From: CAJCIY01 sp964245825 | GTDB lineage: Bacteria > Actinomycetota > Actinomycetes > Mycobacteriales > CAJCIY01 | Reading direction: 5' to 3' | Assembly: GCA_964245825.1 (NCBI GenBank) | Contig: CAXTNT010000001.1 | Coordinates: 186,001-250,000, forward strand | DNA length: 64,000 nt | In this document: piece after piece, positions 34,326 to 42,867 of the stretch | Layout of the letters: each line of letters begins with the position of its first letter | Numbering within the stretch: position 1 is the first letter of the stretch | Program-made: the position numbers and the translations under genes | Notes under the pieces: generated by a model | Seen by the model: the letters and a program-made list of their open reading frames with translations, nothing else | What the model was told of the DNA's origin: nothing | The model's database searches: none

Positions 34326-35711
34326 ATGAGCGACCCCGTTCGTGCGTACGTGGAAGCGCACCTCGCCGACCTGCACGCCGATCTGGACGCCTGGCTGCGG
34401 ATCCCCAGCATCTCGACCTCGCCGGAGCACGCGGGCGACGTACGGCGCGGCGCGGAGTGGTTCGCCGAGGCCCTCCGGCGTACGGGGTTCCCGACCGTCG
34501 CCGTCTGGGAGACCGGCGGCGACCCCGCCGTCTTCGGGCACTGGCCCAGCGAGGACCCCGACGCGCCGCGGGTCACGCTGTACGGCCATCACGACGTGCA
34601 GCCGGTCGACCCGCTGGAGCTGTGGGACACCCCGCCGTTCGAACCCACGATCCGGGGCGAGGAGCTGTTCGCCCGTGGTGCGATCGACGACAAGGGGCAG
34701 CTGCTGTTCCACCTGCTGGGGCTGCGCGCGCACCTGGCGGTCAGCGGCCGCAGCTCGCCCGCGGTCCACCTCACGGTCCTGGCCGAGGGCGAGGAGGAGG
34801 ACGGGTCGGCGCACTTCGCCGCCCTGCTGCGCGAGCACCGCGCCGAGCTCGCGGCCGACGTCGTGGTGGTCAGCGACACCGGGATCTTCGACCGGGAGAC
34901 GCCGAGCATGTGCGTCGGCATGCGCGGGATGACGTACTGCCAGCTCGACCTGCACGGCCCCGACATCGACCTGCACTCGGGGAGCTTCGGGGGCGCGGTC
35001 CCCAACCCGGCGACCGTGCTGACGCGGCTCGTGGCGGGCCTGCACGACGCCGACGGGCATGTCACGCTGCCCGGGTTCTACGACCGGGTGGCCGACCTCA
35101 CCGCCCGGGAGCGGGAGTTGCTCGCCGCGCTGCCCTTCGACGAGCCGGCGTGGGTGACCGGCCCGGCGTCGTCGCGCGCCACCGCCGGCGAAGCCGGTTT
35201 CTCCACCCTCGAGCGCATCTGGGCGCGGCCCACCGCGGAGGTCCACGGCCTGCACGCCGGCTACACCGGGCCGGGCCAGAAGACGATCATCCCGACCGAC
35301 GCGATGGCCAAGGTCAGCTTCCGGCTGGTCGCCGACCAGGACCCCGCCGAGATCGAGGCGTCGATGCGCGCGTACGTGGAAAGCGCTGTGCCGCAAGGGA
35401 TCTCCTGCACCCTCACGTTCTTCAGCGGCGGGGTGAAGCCGTGCCTCACCCCGCTGGACTCACCGTGGCTGCAGGCGGCCACCCGCGCGATGGAGCGGGC
35501 GTTCGGCCAGCAGGTGCTCTACACCCGCGAGGGCGGCAGCGGTCCGGAGGCGGACCTCGCGGAGATCCTCGACGCGCCAGTGGTCTTCGTCGGCGTCGGC
35601 CTGCCCGACGACCGCATCCACGCGCCGAACGAACGCGTCGTGCTGCCGATGCTCACCACCGGGGCGGTCGCCGCGGGGCACCTCTGGGCGGAGCTGGCGA
35701 CGGTCCGGTGA
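34326..35711 (+). CDS. M20 family dipeptidase/metallopeptidase
   Basis: A 461-residue M20 zinc peptidase. Metal-site motifs are LYGHHDVQPVDP (His, then Asp), ARGAIDDKGQ (bridging Asp), EGEEEDGS (catalytic Glu and metal Glu), VVSDTGIF (Asp) and DDRIHAPNERV (C-terminal His). A dimerisation domain (MTYCQLDLHGPDIDLHSGSFGG) sits in the middle. Such proteins hydrolyse dipeptides in the cytoplasm; substrate preference is unknown. ATG 34326 matches a leaderless promoter. The tandem hairpin repeat array begins about 85 bases after its stop. Confidence 0.92.
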   Translation: MSDPVRAYVEAHLADLHADLDAWLRIPSISTSPEHAGDVRRGAEWFAEALRRTGFPTVAVWETGGDPAVFGHWPSEDPDAPRVTLYGHHDVQPVDPLELWDTPPFEPTIRGEELFARGAIDDKGQLLFHLLGLRAHLAVSGRSSPAVHLTVLAEGEEEDGSAHFAALLREHRAELAADVVVVSDTGIFDRETPSMCVGMRGMTYCQLDLHGPDIDLHSGSFGGAVPNPATVLTRLVAGLHDADGHVTLPGFYDRVADLTARERELLAALPFDEPAWVTGPASSRATAGEAGFSTLERIWARPTAEVHGLHAGYTGPGQKTIIPTDAMAKVSFRLVADQDPAEIEASMRAYVESAVPQGISCTLTFFSGGVKPCLTPLDSPWLQAATRAMERAFGQQVLYTREGGSGPEADLAEILDAPVVFVGVGLPDDRIHAPNERVVLPMLTTGAVAAGHLWAELATVR

Positions 35712-35795
35712 CTGGCCGCCCACGGCCTGCAGGCCACCGCTGGCGCGGGCGGCGATCGGGGGGCCGGCGGCGGGCGGTCGGGGGTGGGGGGCCGG

Positions 35796-36195
35796 CGGCG
35801 ATTGTCGGTGTTGTGTCCGGCTCCGGTCGCCGTCCCCGGACCCAAGGCCGACATCGAGTGCGCACCGCGCCATGATCGCCGTGGGCGCCGGCGGTCCGGG
35901 GATCCGCCGCCCGGCGCCGCCGCGGGCCCGCGGGGGTAGGTGGGCTGCGGCGATTGTCGGTGTTGTGTCCGGCTCCGGTCGCCGTCCCCGGACCCAACGC
36001 CGACATCGAGTGCACACCGCGCCATGATCGCCGTGGGCGCCGGCGGCCCGGTGATCCGCCGCCCGGTGCCGCCGGCGGGCCCGCGGGGGTAGGTGGGCTG
36101 CGGCGATTGTCGGTGTTGTGTCCGGCTCCGGTCGCCGTCCCCGGACCCAACGCCGACATCGACTGCTCACCGGCGCCCATGATCGCCGTCAGCGG
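35796..36195. repeat. tandem array of a 152/153-bp hairpin-forming unit
   Basis: Two full units (35796-35947, 152 bp; 35948-36100, 153 bp) and a partial third (36101 to about 36195) each start CGGCGATTGTCGGTGTTGTG and are nearly identical. A worn partial copy of the unit's end precedes the first (about 35766-35795). Every unit contains a long inverted repeat: in unit 2, TGTCGGTGTTG (35955-35965) pairs with CAACGCCGACA (35995-36005), and GTCCGG (35967-35972) with CCGGAC (35988-35993), leaving a 15-base loop. Unit 3 has the same stem at 36108-36158; unit 1 has one mismatch. It is not CRISPR-like, since there are no spacers. The function is unknown. Confidence 0.9.
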
Positions 36196-36227
36196 CGGTT
36201 GCAGAGCAGGCCGAGTCCACCGCGCAT

Positions 36228-36233
36228 TAGGTT
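36228..36233 (+). promoter_or_regulatory. -10 element for leaderless M16 peptidase gene
   Basis: TAGGTT is followed by six bases and GTG 36240. The promoter starts right after the hairpin repeat array, so the array could act on it. Confidence 0.45.
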
Positions 36234-36239
36234 GGCTCC

Positions 36240-37523
36240 GTGGCCAGCCCGACGATCGAACGCACGACCCTCGACAACGGGCTCCGGGTGGTGGTGCACC
36301 CCGACCGGTCGGCTCCCGTCGTCGGTGTGGCCGTCTACTACGACGTCGGGTTCCGCTCCGAGCCGGAGGGCCGTACCGGCTTCGCGCACCTCTTCGAGCA
36401 CCTGATGTTCCAGGGCTCCGCGCACGTCGGCAAGATGGAGCACCCGCGCCTGGTGCAGGGTGCCGGCGGCACCATGAACGGCAGCACCCATCCCGACTTC
36501 ACCAACTACTTCCAGGCCGTCCCGACCAGCGCCCTCGACCTCACGCTGTGGCTCGAGGCCGACCGGATGCTCTCCCCGGCCGTGACCGAGGAGAACCTCG
36601 CCAACCAGGTCGCGGTGGTGCAGAACGAGATCCGCGTCAACGTCCTCAACCGGCCCTACGGCGGGTTCCCCTGGATCTCGCTACCCCCGGTCGCCTTCGA
36701 CACCTTTCCCAACGCGCACAACGGCTACGGCGACTTCTGCGAGCTGGAGGCTGCGACCGTCGCCGACGCGAACGACTTCTTCCGCCGGTTCTACGCCCCC
36801 GGCAACGCGGTGCTCGGCATCAGCGGCGACATCGATCCCGACGCCGCGATCAGCCTGGTACGCAGGCACTTCGAGGCCGTCCCGAGGCGTCGTACCCCCA
36901 AGCTCCCGAGCTTCGGCGAGCCGGCGGTCACCGCGGAGCGGCGCGGGGAGGTGACCGACGCGCACGCGCCCGCCCCGGCGGTCGCAGTCGGCTGGCGGGC
37001 GCCGGACCCGAAGCGTCGGCCAGCCGAGCATCTGGCGACCGTCGTACTCGCTGAGCTGCTCGCCGAGGGTGACGCCGCCCGACTGCAGCAGCGACTGGTG
37101 CTGCGCGACCGCACCGCCATCAGTGTCGAGGCCTACCTGGGCGCGTTCGGCGATCCCTTCGAGCAACGGGACCCCGCGTTGCTGACCGTCTCCGCCGTCC
37201 ACCCGCCGACGACGCGGACCGATCGCGTCGTCGCGGACGTCCAGGAGGAGATCGACCGGGTCGCCGCCGACGGCGTCGGCCACGACGAGCTCGCTCGGGT
37301 GCTGGCCCGCCTGCGGGCCCAGCTCCTGCGCCAGCGCGACCAGGTCATCGGACGGACGCTGGCGCTGACGATGTTCGAGCAGCAACACGGCCGCGCCGAG
37401 ACCGTGTGGGAGCTGGATGACCGCATCGGCGCCGTCGAGCCCGAGCAGGTGCGCGCTGCCGCGGCAGCCCTGACCGCTGACTCGCGCAGCGTCCTGGTCC
37501 TGCATGCGGCCGGTGCGCGATGA
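36240..37523 (+). CDS. M16 (pitrilysin-type) zinc peptidase, catalytic subunit
   Basis: A 427-residue M16 metallopeptidase. The inverted zinc motif HLFEHLMFQGS (His-x2-Glu-His, about residues 50-60) and a downstream Glu in VVQNEIRVNV form the active site. The length matches the half-size subunits (M16B) that pair with an inactive partner, like the mitochondrial processing peptidase. No signal peptide is seen, so it is probably cytoplasmic. The GTG start follows TAGGTT by six bases. Its stop overlaps the partner gene (ATGA), supporting a heterodimer. Confidence 0.92.
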   Translation: MASPTIERTTLDNGLRVVVHPDRSAPVVGVAVYYDVGFRSEPEGRTGFAHLFEHLMFQGSAHVGKMEHPRLVQGAGGTMNGSTHPDFTNYFQAVPTSALDLTLWLEADRMLSPAVTEENLANQVAVVQNEIRVNVLNRPYGGFPWISLPPVAFDTFPNAHNGYGDFCELEAATVADANDFFRRFYAPGNAVLGISGDIDPDAAISLVRRHFEAVPRRRTPKLPSFGEPAVTAERRGEVTDAHAPAPAVAVGWRAPDPKRRPAEHLATVVLAELLAEGDAARLQQRLVLRDRTAISVEAYLGAFGDPFEQRDPALLTVSAVHPPTTRTDRVVADVQEEIDRVAADGVGHDELARVLARLRAQLLRQRDQVIGRTLALTMFEQQHGRAETVWELDDRIGAVEPEQVRAAAAALTADSRSVLVLHAAGAR

Positions 37524-38845
37524 CCGGCCGTCCCGAGCTCGGCCGGCAGCCCGCGATCGCCGTGCCGCGGGTCAGCGAGCGGACTCTGCCCAACGGCCTG
37601 CGCGTCGCGGCCGTCCGGCGGGGCGGCGTGCCCCTGGTCGAGGTACGCCTGCGGGTGCCGTTCGCTGGCCGGACCCGGGCCCACCTGGCCCGGACCTCCG
37701 TACTCACCGAGACGCTGTTCGCCGGCACCGCCGAGCGGGACGCGGTCGGCTTCGCCGAAGCGGTCCAGGCCCTGGGCGGAGCCCTCAGCACAGCCTCCGA
37801 TGCGGACCGGCTGGCGGTCGGCGGTTCGGCCCTGGCGGCGAACCTGCGGCCGCTGCTGGACCTGCTCGCCGAGGCGCTGCGGGGTGCGACCTACCCCGCC
37901 GACGAGGTGGACGGCGAGCGCGAGCGGCTGGCCGAGGAGATCGGCATCGCGCTGACGACGCCGGCCACGATCGCCGAGGAGGCGCTGTCCCGCCGGGTCT
38001 TCGGCTCCCACCCGTACGGCTGGGGACTGCCGGCTGCGGACGAGGTCAAAGCGGTGGCGGCGGCCTCGCTGCGGCGCCTGCACGCACAGCAGGTCTCCCC
38101 GGTCGGGGCGCTGCTCGTGGTCGTCGGCGACGTCGCTCCCGCCCGGGCCCTGGACATCGCCGAGGCGGCGCTCGGCGACTGGTCGGCGGCCGACCGCACA
38201 CCGGTCGCGCTGTCGCCGCCGCCGTCGTTCACGCCGGGCGGGATCAGCCTGCTCGACCGCCCCGGCTCGGTGCAGACCGCGATCCGGATCGTCGGCCCGG
38301 GGCCGCAGCGGGGGGCCCCCGACTTCGCGTCGCTGGCCCTGGTCAACACCGTGTTCGCCGGCTACTTCTCCTCGCGGCTGGTGGCCAACATCCGCGAGGA
38401 CAAGGGCTACACGTACTCCCCGCACTCCGTCCTGGACCACGCCGACCTCGCGACGCTGCTGTCGGTCGAGGCCGACGTCGCGACCGAGGTGACCGCGCCG
38501 GCACTGGTCGAGATGACGTACGAGGCGGCCAAGGTGACCGCGCTGCCGGTGACCCAGGACGAGCTGGACGCCGCCCGCCGCTACCTCGTCGGCACGCTCG
38601 CCCTGGCCACGTCGTCCCAGTCGGGGCTCGCCACCACGCTCGGCCGCCTACTCGAGGCCGGCCTGGGTGCCTCGTGGCTGCGCGACCACCCTGCGGCACT
38701 GGCCCGGGTCACCCGCGAGAGCGCCCACGAGGCGGCCCGCAACTGGCTCGCGCCGAGCGCGCTGGCGACGGTGCTGGTGGGCGACGCCGGGGTCATCGGC
38801 GAGGGCGTCGCGGCGCTGGCGCCGGTCACGCCGATGACCCTCTGA
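37520..38845 (+). CDS. M16 family protein, non-catalytic partner
   Basis: A 441-residue M16 homologue lacking the zinc motif: the position of HxxEH reads VLTETLFAG. It retains the Arg/Tyr element of the C-terminal half (NIREDKGYTYSPHS), which in M16B heterodimers completes the substrate pocket of the catalytic subunit. The pair would cleave peptides in a closed chamber. Start and stop overlap both neighbours (ATGA with the catalytic subunit; TGATG with nudC), so the three genes form an operon. Confidence 0.9.
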   Translation: MTGRPELGRQPAIAVPRVSERTLPNGLRVAAVRRGGVPLVEVRLRVPFAGRTRAHLARTSVLTETLFAGTAERDAVGFAEAVQALGGALSTASDADRLAVGGSALAANLRPLLDLLAEALRGATYPADEVDGERERLAEEIGIALTTPATIAEEALSRRVFGSHPYGWGLPAADEVKAVAAASLRRLHAQQVSPVGALLVVVGDVAPARALDIAEAALGDWSAADRTPVALSPPPSFTPGGISLLDRPGSVQTAIRIVGPGPQRGAPDFASLALVNTVFAGYFSSRLVANIREDKGYTYSPHSVLDHADLATLLSVEADVATEVTAPALVEMTYEAAKVTALPVTQDELDAARRYLVGTLALATSSQSGLATTLGRLLEAGLGASWLRDHPAALARVTRESAHEAARNWLAPSALATVLVGDAGVIGEGVAALAPVTPMTL

Positions 38846-39678
38846 TGCAGCCGGTCCTCGCGCGCGGCACCCTCGACCGGCACACGCCCGAGCGGGCGGA
38901 CGAGGGCTACCTGGACGCCGCCTGGGCCGGCGCCCGGCTGCTCCCGCTCACCGCGGAGGGACGTGCCCCGGTCCGGTTCGGCGCCCTGGCGCTCGTCCAG
39001 ACGGAGGGGACGCGCCCCACCGACGCGCTGTACCTCGGCGCCGACGGCGCCGGCCACTACTTCGCGCGGGTCACCCCCGACGTACCCGGTCGCACCGCCA
39101 ACCTGCGCGAGGTCGGCGCCGACCTCGACGACCGGGACGCCGGGATGTTCGCGCACGCCGTCGGCCTGGCCAACTGGCACGCCACGCACAGCCACTGCCC
39201 GCGCTGCGGTGCGCCCACGGTGATGACCCAGGGCGGCAGCCAGCGCGACTGCCCGGTGGACGACAGCCACCACTTCCCGCGCACGGACCCCGCCGTGATC
39301 ATGCTCGTGCTCGATCCGGCGGGAGCGCAGGTGCTGCTGGGCCGGCAGGCGACGTGGCCGGCCGGCCGCTATTCCTGTCTTGCCGGCTTCGTCGAACCGG
39401 GGGAGTCCGCCGAGCAGGCGGTGGTCCGCGAGGTGCTCGAGGAGACCGGCGTGCGCTGCCGCGATGCGTCGCCGGTGAGCAGCCAGCCGTGGCCGTTCCC
39501 CTCGTCGCTGATGCTGGGGTTCCGGGCCGTCGCCGACCCGGCGGCTCCGGTGACCGCGACCGACGGCGAGCTGGCGGACGCGCGCTGGTTCCCCCGCGCG
39601 GAGGTCGCCGGCGGCGCGGTGGTGCTGCCGCCCTCGGTGTCCATCGCGCACTCGCTGATCATGGGCTGGGCGCGCTGA
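38845..39678 (+). CDS. nudC: NAD(+) diphosphatase / NAD-cap hydrolase NudC
   Basis: A 277-residue NudC that hydrolyses NAD(H) to NMN and AMP and can remove NAD caps from RNA. The Nudix box is GFVEPGESAEQAVVREVLEE (about residues 181-200), followed by the NudC-specific SQPWPFPSSLMLGF. The zinc-ribbon region has HCPRCG and DCPVDDSHHFPRTDPAV; the usual fourth Cys is replaced, leaving three Cys with nearby Asp/His. ATG 38845 overlaps the M16 stop (TGATG). In mycobacteria nudC also sits in this neighbourhood between adnAB and mycoredoxin. Confidence 0.93.
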   Translation: MQPVLARGTLDRHTPERADEGYLDAAWAGARLLPLTAEGRAPVRFGALALVQTEGTRPTDALYLGADGAGHYFARVTPDVPGRTANLREVGADLDDRDAGMFAHAVGLANWHATHSHCPRCGAPTVMTQGGSQRDCPVDDSHHFPRTDPAVIMLVLDPAGAQVLLGRQATWPAGRYSCLAGFVEPGESAEQAVVREVLEETGVRCRDASPVSSQPWPFPSSLMLGFRAVADPAAPVTATDGELADARWFPRAEVAGGAVVLPPSVSIAHSLIMGWAR

Positions 39679-39680
39679 GG

Positions 39681-40433
39681 TCAGCGCAGGAACAGTCCGC
39701 CGTCCACCAGGACGACCTCGCCCGTGGTGTACGCGGCGTCGACCAGCGCGACCACGACCCCCGCCACGTCCTCGGGCCTGGCGACCCGCCGCAGTGGGCT
39801 CATCGCGGTCACGGCCGCGAGCTCGTCCGCCCAGTCGGCCGTCCACGGCGTCTCGACCATGCCCGGTGCGACCGCGTTCACCCGCACCTGCGGCCCGAGG
39901 GTCGCGGCCAGCAGCCGGGTCTGGTGGTTGAGTGCGGCCTTGCTCGCGGCGTACGGGATGGAGCTGCCTACCGGCCGGACACCCGCCAGCGAGCTGACGT
40001 TCACCACGCAGCCGCCCGAGGACCGAAGCGCGGGCAGTGCGGCGCGGGTGGTCACGAAGGGCCCGACGACGTTGGTCTCGTACAGCCGCAGCCAGATCTC
40101 GGGGGTGGCCGCGTCGAGGTCGCCGTGCGGGATCTTGACGGTGGTGCCCGCGTTGTTCACCAGGACGTCGATGCGACCGTACGCCGCCAGCGTCGCCGCG
40201 ACGAGGTGCTGCGCACCCGCCTCGGTGGCGACGTCCGCCTGCACGTACGTCCCGCCGACCTCGTCGGCCACCGCCTGCCCGGCGGCGACCGAACTGCGGG
40301 AGTTCACGACCACGGCGTCGCCGCGCGCGGCGAACATGCGGGCGCAGGCCGCGCCGATCCCCGATGAGGACCCCGTCACCACCACGACCGTGGTGCCGCC
40401 GGTGGTGACGACGTCTTCCGACGCTGTGCTCAT
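39681..40433 (-). CDS. SDR family oxidoreductase
   Basis: A 250-residue short-chain dehydrogenase/reductase. VVVVTGSSSGIGAACARMF is the NAD(P)-binding glycine motif, VLVNNAGTTVK the central strand, VVNVSSLAGV the catalytic Ser, IPYAASKAALNHQT the catalytic Tyr-x3-Lys, and NAVAPGMVETPW the loop closing the cofactor site. The length and motifs match the classical (FabG-like) group; the substrate is unknown. ATG 40433 is clear. It is convergent with nudC and lies downstream of the mycoredoxin gene on the same strand. Confidence 0.9.
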   Translation of the reverse strand: MSTASEDVVTTGGTTVVVVTGSSSGIGAACARMFAARGDAVVVNSRSSVAAGQAVADEVGGTYVQADVATEAGAQHLVAATLAAYGRIDVLVNNAGTTVKIPHGDLDAATPEIWLRLYETNVVGPFVTTRAALPALRSSGGCVVNVSSLAGVRPVGSSIPYAASKAALNHQTRLLAATLGPQVRVNAVAPGMVETPWTADWADELAAVTAMSPLRRVARPEDVAGVVVALVDAAYTTGEVVLVDGGLFLR

Positions 40434-40458
40434 GCCGCCGATCCCACCACGCCGCAGC

Positions 40459-40701
40459 TCAGGCGAGCGCGGCGACCTTGGCCTGCACGTCCTTGATCGA
40501 GGGGTTGGTCGCGGTCGAGCCGTCCGCGAAGAGCAACGTCGGCACGGTGGCGTTGCCGCCGTTGGTGGACATCACGAAGGCCTCGGCTTCGGCGTCCTGC
40601 TCGATGTCGACCTCCGTCCAGTCGATGCCGGCCCGCGTCAGCTGGCCCTTGAGCCGCTGGCAGTAGCCGCACCACGGGGTCGAGTACATCGTCACGGTCA
40701 T
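40459..40701 (-). CDS. mrx1: mycoredoxin (glutaredoxin-like)
   Basis: An 80-residue glutaredoxin-fold protein with active site WCGYCQRLKGQL (Cys-x2-Cys, residues 10-13) and the cis-Pro segment ATVPTLLFADGS. Mycoredoxins reduce mycothiol mixed disulfides, so the host probably makes mycothiol. The position next to uvrD2 and nudC matches mycobacterial Rv3198A. ATG 40701 gives the usual start MTVTMYSTPWC. It is divergent from uvrD2. Confidence 0.92.
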   Translation of the reverse strand: MTVTMYSTPWCGYCQRLKGQLTRAGIDWTEVDIEQDAEAEAFVMSTNGGNATVPTLLFADGSTATNPSIKDVQAKVAALA

Positions 40702-40787
40702 GTCCACCCCGAACCGCGCGGGCCCGTGACTGCTTCCCGGTGGGGACGGCGTTCGGCAGGACGCGGGGCTGCTGGGACGATGCGCGG

Positions 40788-42791
40788 GTGACGACGGCTG
40801 CCGCGGACGTGCTGGCCGGCCTGGATCCCGAGCAGCGCGAGGCCGCGGCGCTGCCACCGGGGCCGGTGGTGATCCTCGCCGGCGCGGGCACCGGCAAGAC
40901 CCGCACGATCACCCACCGCATCGCCCACCTCGTGCACACCGGCCAGGCGCAGCCCGAGCACGTGCTGGCGGTCACGTTCACCACCCGCGCCGCGGGCGAG
41001 TTGCGCTCGCGCCTGCGCGCCCTCGGCGTGCCTGGGGTGCAGGCTCGCACCTTCCACGCCGCGGCGCTGCGGCAGCTGCAGTTCTTCTGGCCGCGTGCGG
41101 TGGGCGGTGGCCTGCCGCAGATCGCCGAAGGCAAGATCCGGCTCGTCGCGGAGGCCGGCTCTCGGCTGCGCCTCGGGCTGGCCGGCAGCGACTTGCGCGA
41201 TGCGACCGCGGAGATCGAATGGGCCAAGGCGACGATGCACGACGCCGCGTCCTATCCCGCGGCGGCGGCTGCGGCGGGTCGCGAGCCTCCCCGTACCCCC
41301 GCGGACATCGGCCGGCTGATGGCCGCGTACGAGGAGGTGAAGCGCCGCCGGGAGGTGCTCGACTTCGACGACCTGCTGCTGCTGCTGGTCGGCATCCTCG
41401 GCGACCACCGGGACGTCGCGAGCGAGGTCCGCGCGCAGTACCGGCACTTCGTCGTGGACGAGTACCAGGACGTCACCCCGCTGCAGCAGGCGCTGCTCGA
41501 CGCCTGGCTCGGCGACCGCGACAGCCTCACCGTCGTGGGCGACGCCAACCAGACGATCTACTCCTTCACCGGGGCGTCGCCGGCGTACCTGCTGGGGATG
41601 CCCCAGCGGTACGCGCAGACGACGGTGGTCCGGCTGGTCCGCGACTACCGGTCCACTCCCCAGGTGGTCGCCCTGGCCAACGGCGTGATCGCCGGCGCGA
41701 CGGACGTGCCCGCCGGCGCGCGCCTGCGGCTCGCGGCGCAGCGGCCGGCCGGCCCCGAGCCCACCTTCACCGGCTCCGACAGCGAGCCGGCGGAGGCGCG
41801 AGCCGTCGTCGCCCGGGTGAAAGTGCTTGCGGCGCAAGGGATTCCGTACGCCGAGATGGCTGTGCTCTACCGCATCCACGCGCAGTCGGAGGCGTACGAG
41901 GCGGCGTTCGCCGACGCGGGCATCCCGGTCGTCCTTCGCGGTGGCGCCCGCTTCTTCGACCGCCCGGAGGTACGCGAGGCGGTGCGGCTGCTGCGCGGCA
42001 GCCTGGTCAGCGCGGAGCCCCCCGGCGGCGATGGCCTGCCCGGTCAGGTCGCCGAGATCCTGCGTGACACCTGGCGGGCGGACGCCCCACCAGTCGGTGG
42101 GGGCGCGGCGCGCGAGCGCTGGGACAACATCGCGGCCCTGGTGGACATCGCCGACGGGCACCCGGACCTGCGGGCCTTCGTCGGTGACCTGGAGGAGCGG
42201 GCGGCGAGCCAGCATGCGCCCGCCGTCGCCGGCGTGACCCTCGCGACCCTGCACGCCGCCAAGGGCCTGGAGTGGGACGCGGTCTTCCTCGTCGGGCTGG
42301 TCGACGGCACGCTGCCGCTGGTCCACGCGCAGACGCCGGCGCAGGTCGAGGAGGAGCGGCGGCTGCTGTACGTCGGGGTCACCCGCGCCCGCGAGCACCT
42401 CGCGCTGTCGTGGGCGGCGGCCCGCGCCGAGGACGGTCGGCGTTCCCGGAAGCGCTCACGGTTCCTCGACGGCCTCGCGCCGGAGGTCGCCGCCCCGGCC
42501 CGGGTGAAGGCCGTGCGGCACCTCGACCCGGCGGGCGAGGAGCTCTTCGGCCGGCTGCGCGGCTGGCGCTCGCTGGTGGCGAGCGACCTCGGGATGCCCC
42601 CGTACATCGTGTTCAGCGACGCGGTGCTCACCGCGATCGCGACCACGCGGCCTGCGTCGATCGGGGCTGTCGGCGGGGTCAGCGGGGTCGGGCCCACCAA
42701 GCTTTCCCGGTACGGCGCGGCCGTGGTCGCACTCGTCGCCGGCGCCCGTCCGGAGGACGTCCCTCGTGATGGTCCGAACTCGCCTGCATAA
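40788..42791 (+). CDS. uvrD2: UvrD2-type DNA helicase with HRDC domain, lacking the tetracysteine motif
   Basis: A 667-residue superfamily 1 helicase. Walker A is LAGAGTGKTR (about residue 29), Walker B VVDEYQDVTPLQQ (about 221), then GDANQTIYSFTGA, LHAAKGLEWDAVFL and RLLYVGVTRAREHL. A C-terminal HRDC domain follows (PPYIVFSDAVLTAIA, about 603). Mycobacterial UvrD2 has four Cys between motor and HRDC that are needed for unwinding; here that linker (about residues 560-600), and seemingly the whole protein, has no Cys. GTG 40788 fits the family N-terminus. The position beside mycoredoxin and whiB7 matches mycobacteria. Confidence 0.93.
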   Translation: MTTAAADVLAGLDPEQREAAALPPGPVVILAGAGTGKTRTITHRIAHLVHTGQAQPEHVLAVTFTTRAAGELRSRLRALGVPGVQARTFHAAALRQLQFFWPRAVGGGLPQIAEGKIRLVAEAGSRLRLGLAGSDLRDATAEIEWAKATMHDAASYPAAAAAAGREPPRTPADIGRLMAAYEEVKRRREVLDFDDLLLLLVGILGDHRDVASEVRAQYRHFVVDEYQDVTPLQQALLDAWLGDRDSLTVVGDANQTIYSFTGASPAYLLGMPQRYAQTTVVRLVRDYRSTPQVVALANGVIAGATDVPAGARLRLAAQRPAGPEPTFTGSDSEPAEARAVVARVKVLAAQGIPYAEMAVLYRIHAQSEAYEAAFADAGIPVVLRGGARFFDRPEVREAVRLLRGSLVSAEPPGGDGLPGQVAEILRDTWRADAPPVGGGAARERWDNIAALVDIADGHPDLRAFVGDLEERAASQHAPAVAGVTLATLHAAKGLEWDAVFLVGLVDGTLPLVHAQTPAQVEEERRLLYVGVTRAREHLALSWAAARAEDGRRSRKRSRFLDGLAPEVAAPARVKAVRHLDPAGEELFGRLRGWRSLVASDLGMPPYIVFSDAVLTAIATTRPASIGAVGGVSGVGPTKLSRYGAAVVALVAGARPEDVPRDGPNSPA

Positions 42792-42795
42792 AGCG

Positions 42796-42826
42796 CTGGA
42801 CCGCGACCGGCCGAGCCCGGTACCGT
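42796..42826 (+). promoter_or_regulatory. possible promoter of the whiB7 leader transcript
   Basis: CTGGAC (42796-42801) and TACCGT (42821-42826) could be a -35/-10 pair with a 19-base gap. Just upstream lies the AT-rich CATAAA (42787-42792). WhiB7 with its AT-hook is known to act on an AT-rich patch next to the -35, so self-activation is plausible. The fit of both hexamers is only fair. Confidence 0.35.
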
Positions 42827-42867
42827 GCCCCGGCAGGTACGCGACCACAGACCAGGAGGTGACCCCC

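Larger units (their letters stand above)
35712..36239. other. 528-base intergenic region dominated by tandem repeats
   Basis: No gene is supported here. Apart from 85 G-rich bases that look like the worn end of a further unit and about 45 bases of promoter region, it is filled by the 152/153-bp repeat array described separately. Open frames crossing it on either strand simply translate the repeat. Confidence 0.7.

Noticed and set aside
35653..36180. Minus-strand frame encoding repeated MSALGPGTATGAGHNTDN-like peptides
   Set aside because: It translates the DNA repeat, enters the M20 gene antisense, and the 152 versus 153-bp units shift its frame, so it is not a maintained protein.
35796..36195. 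CRISPR array
   Set aside because: Units are about 152 bp and directly adjacent with no variable spacers, and no cas genes are present; the Cas4-like nuclease at 11849 belongs to the RecB-like group without CRISPR context.
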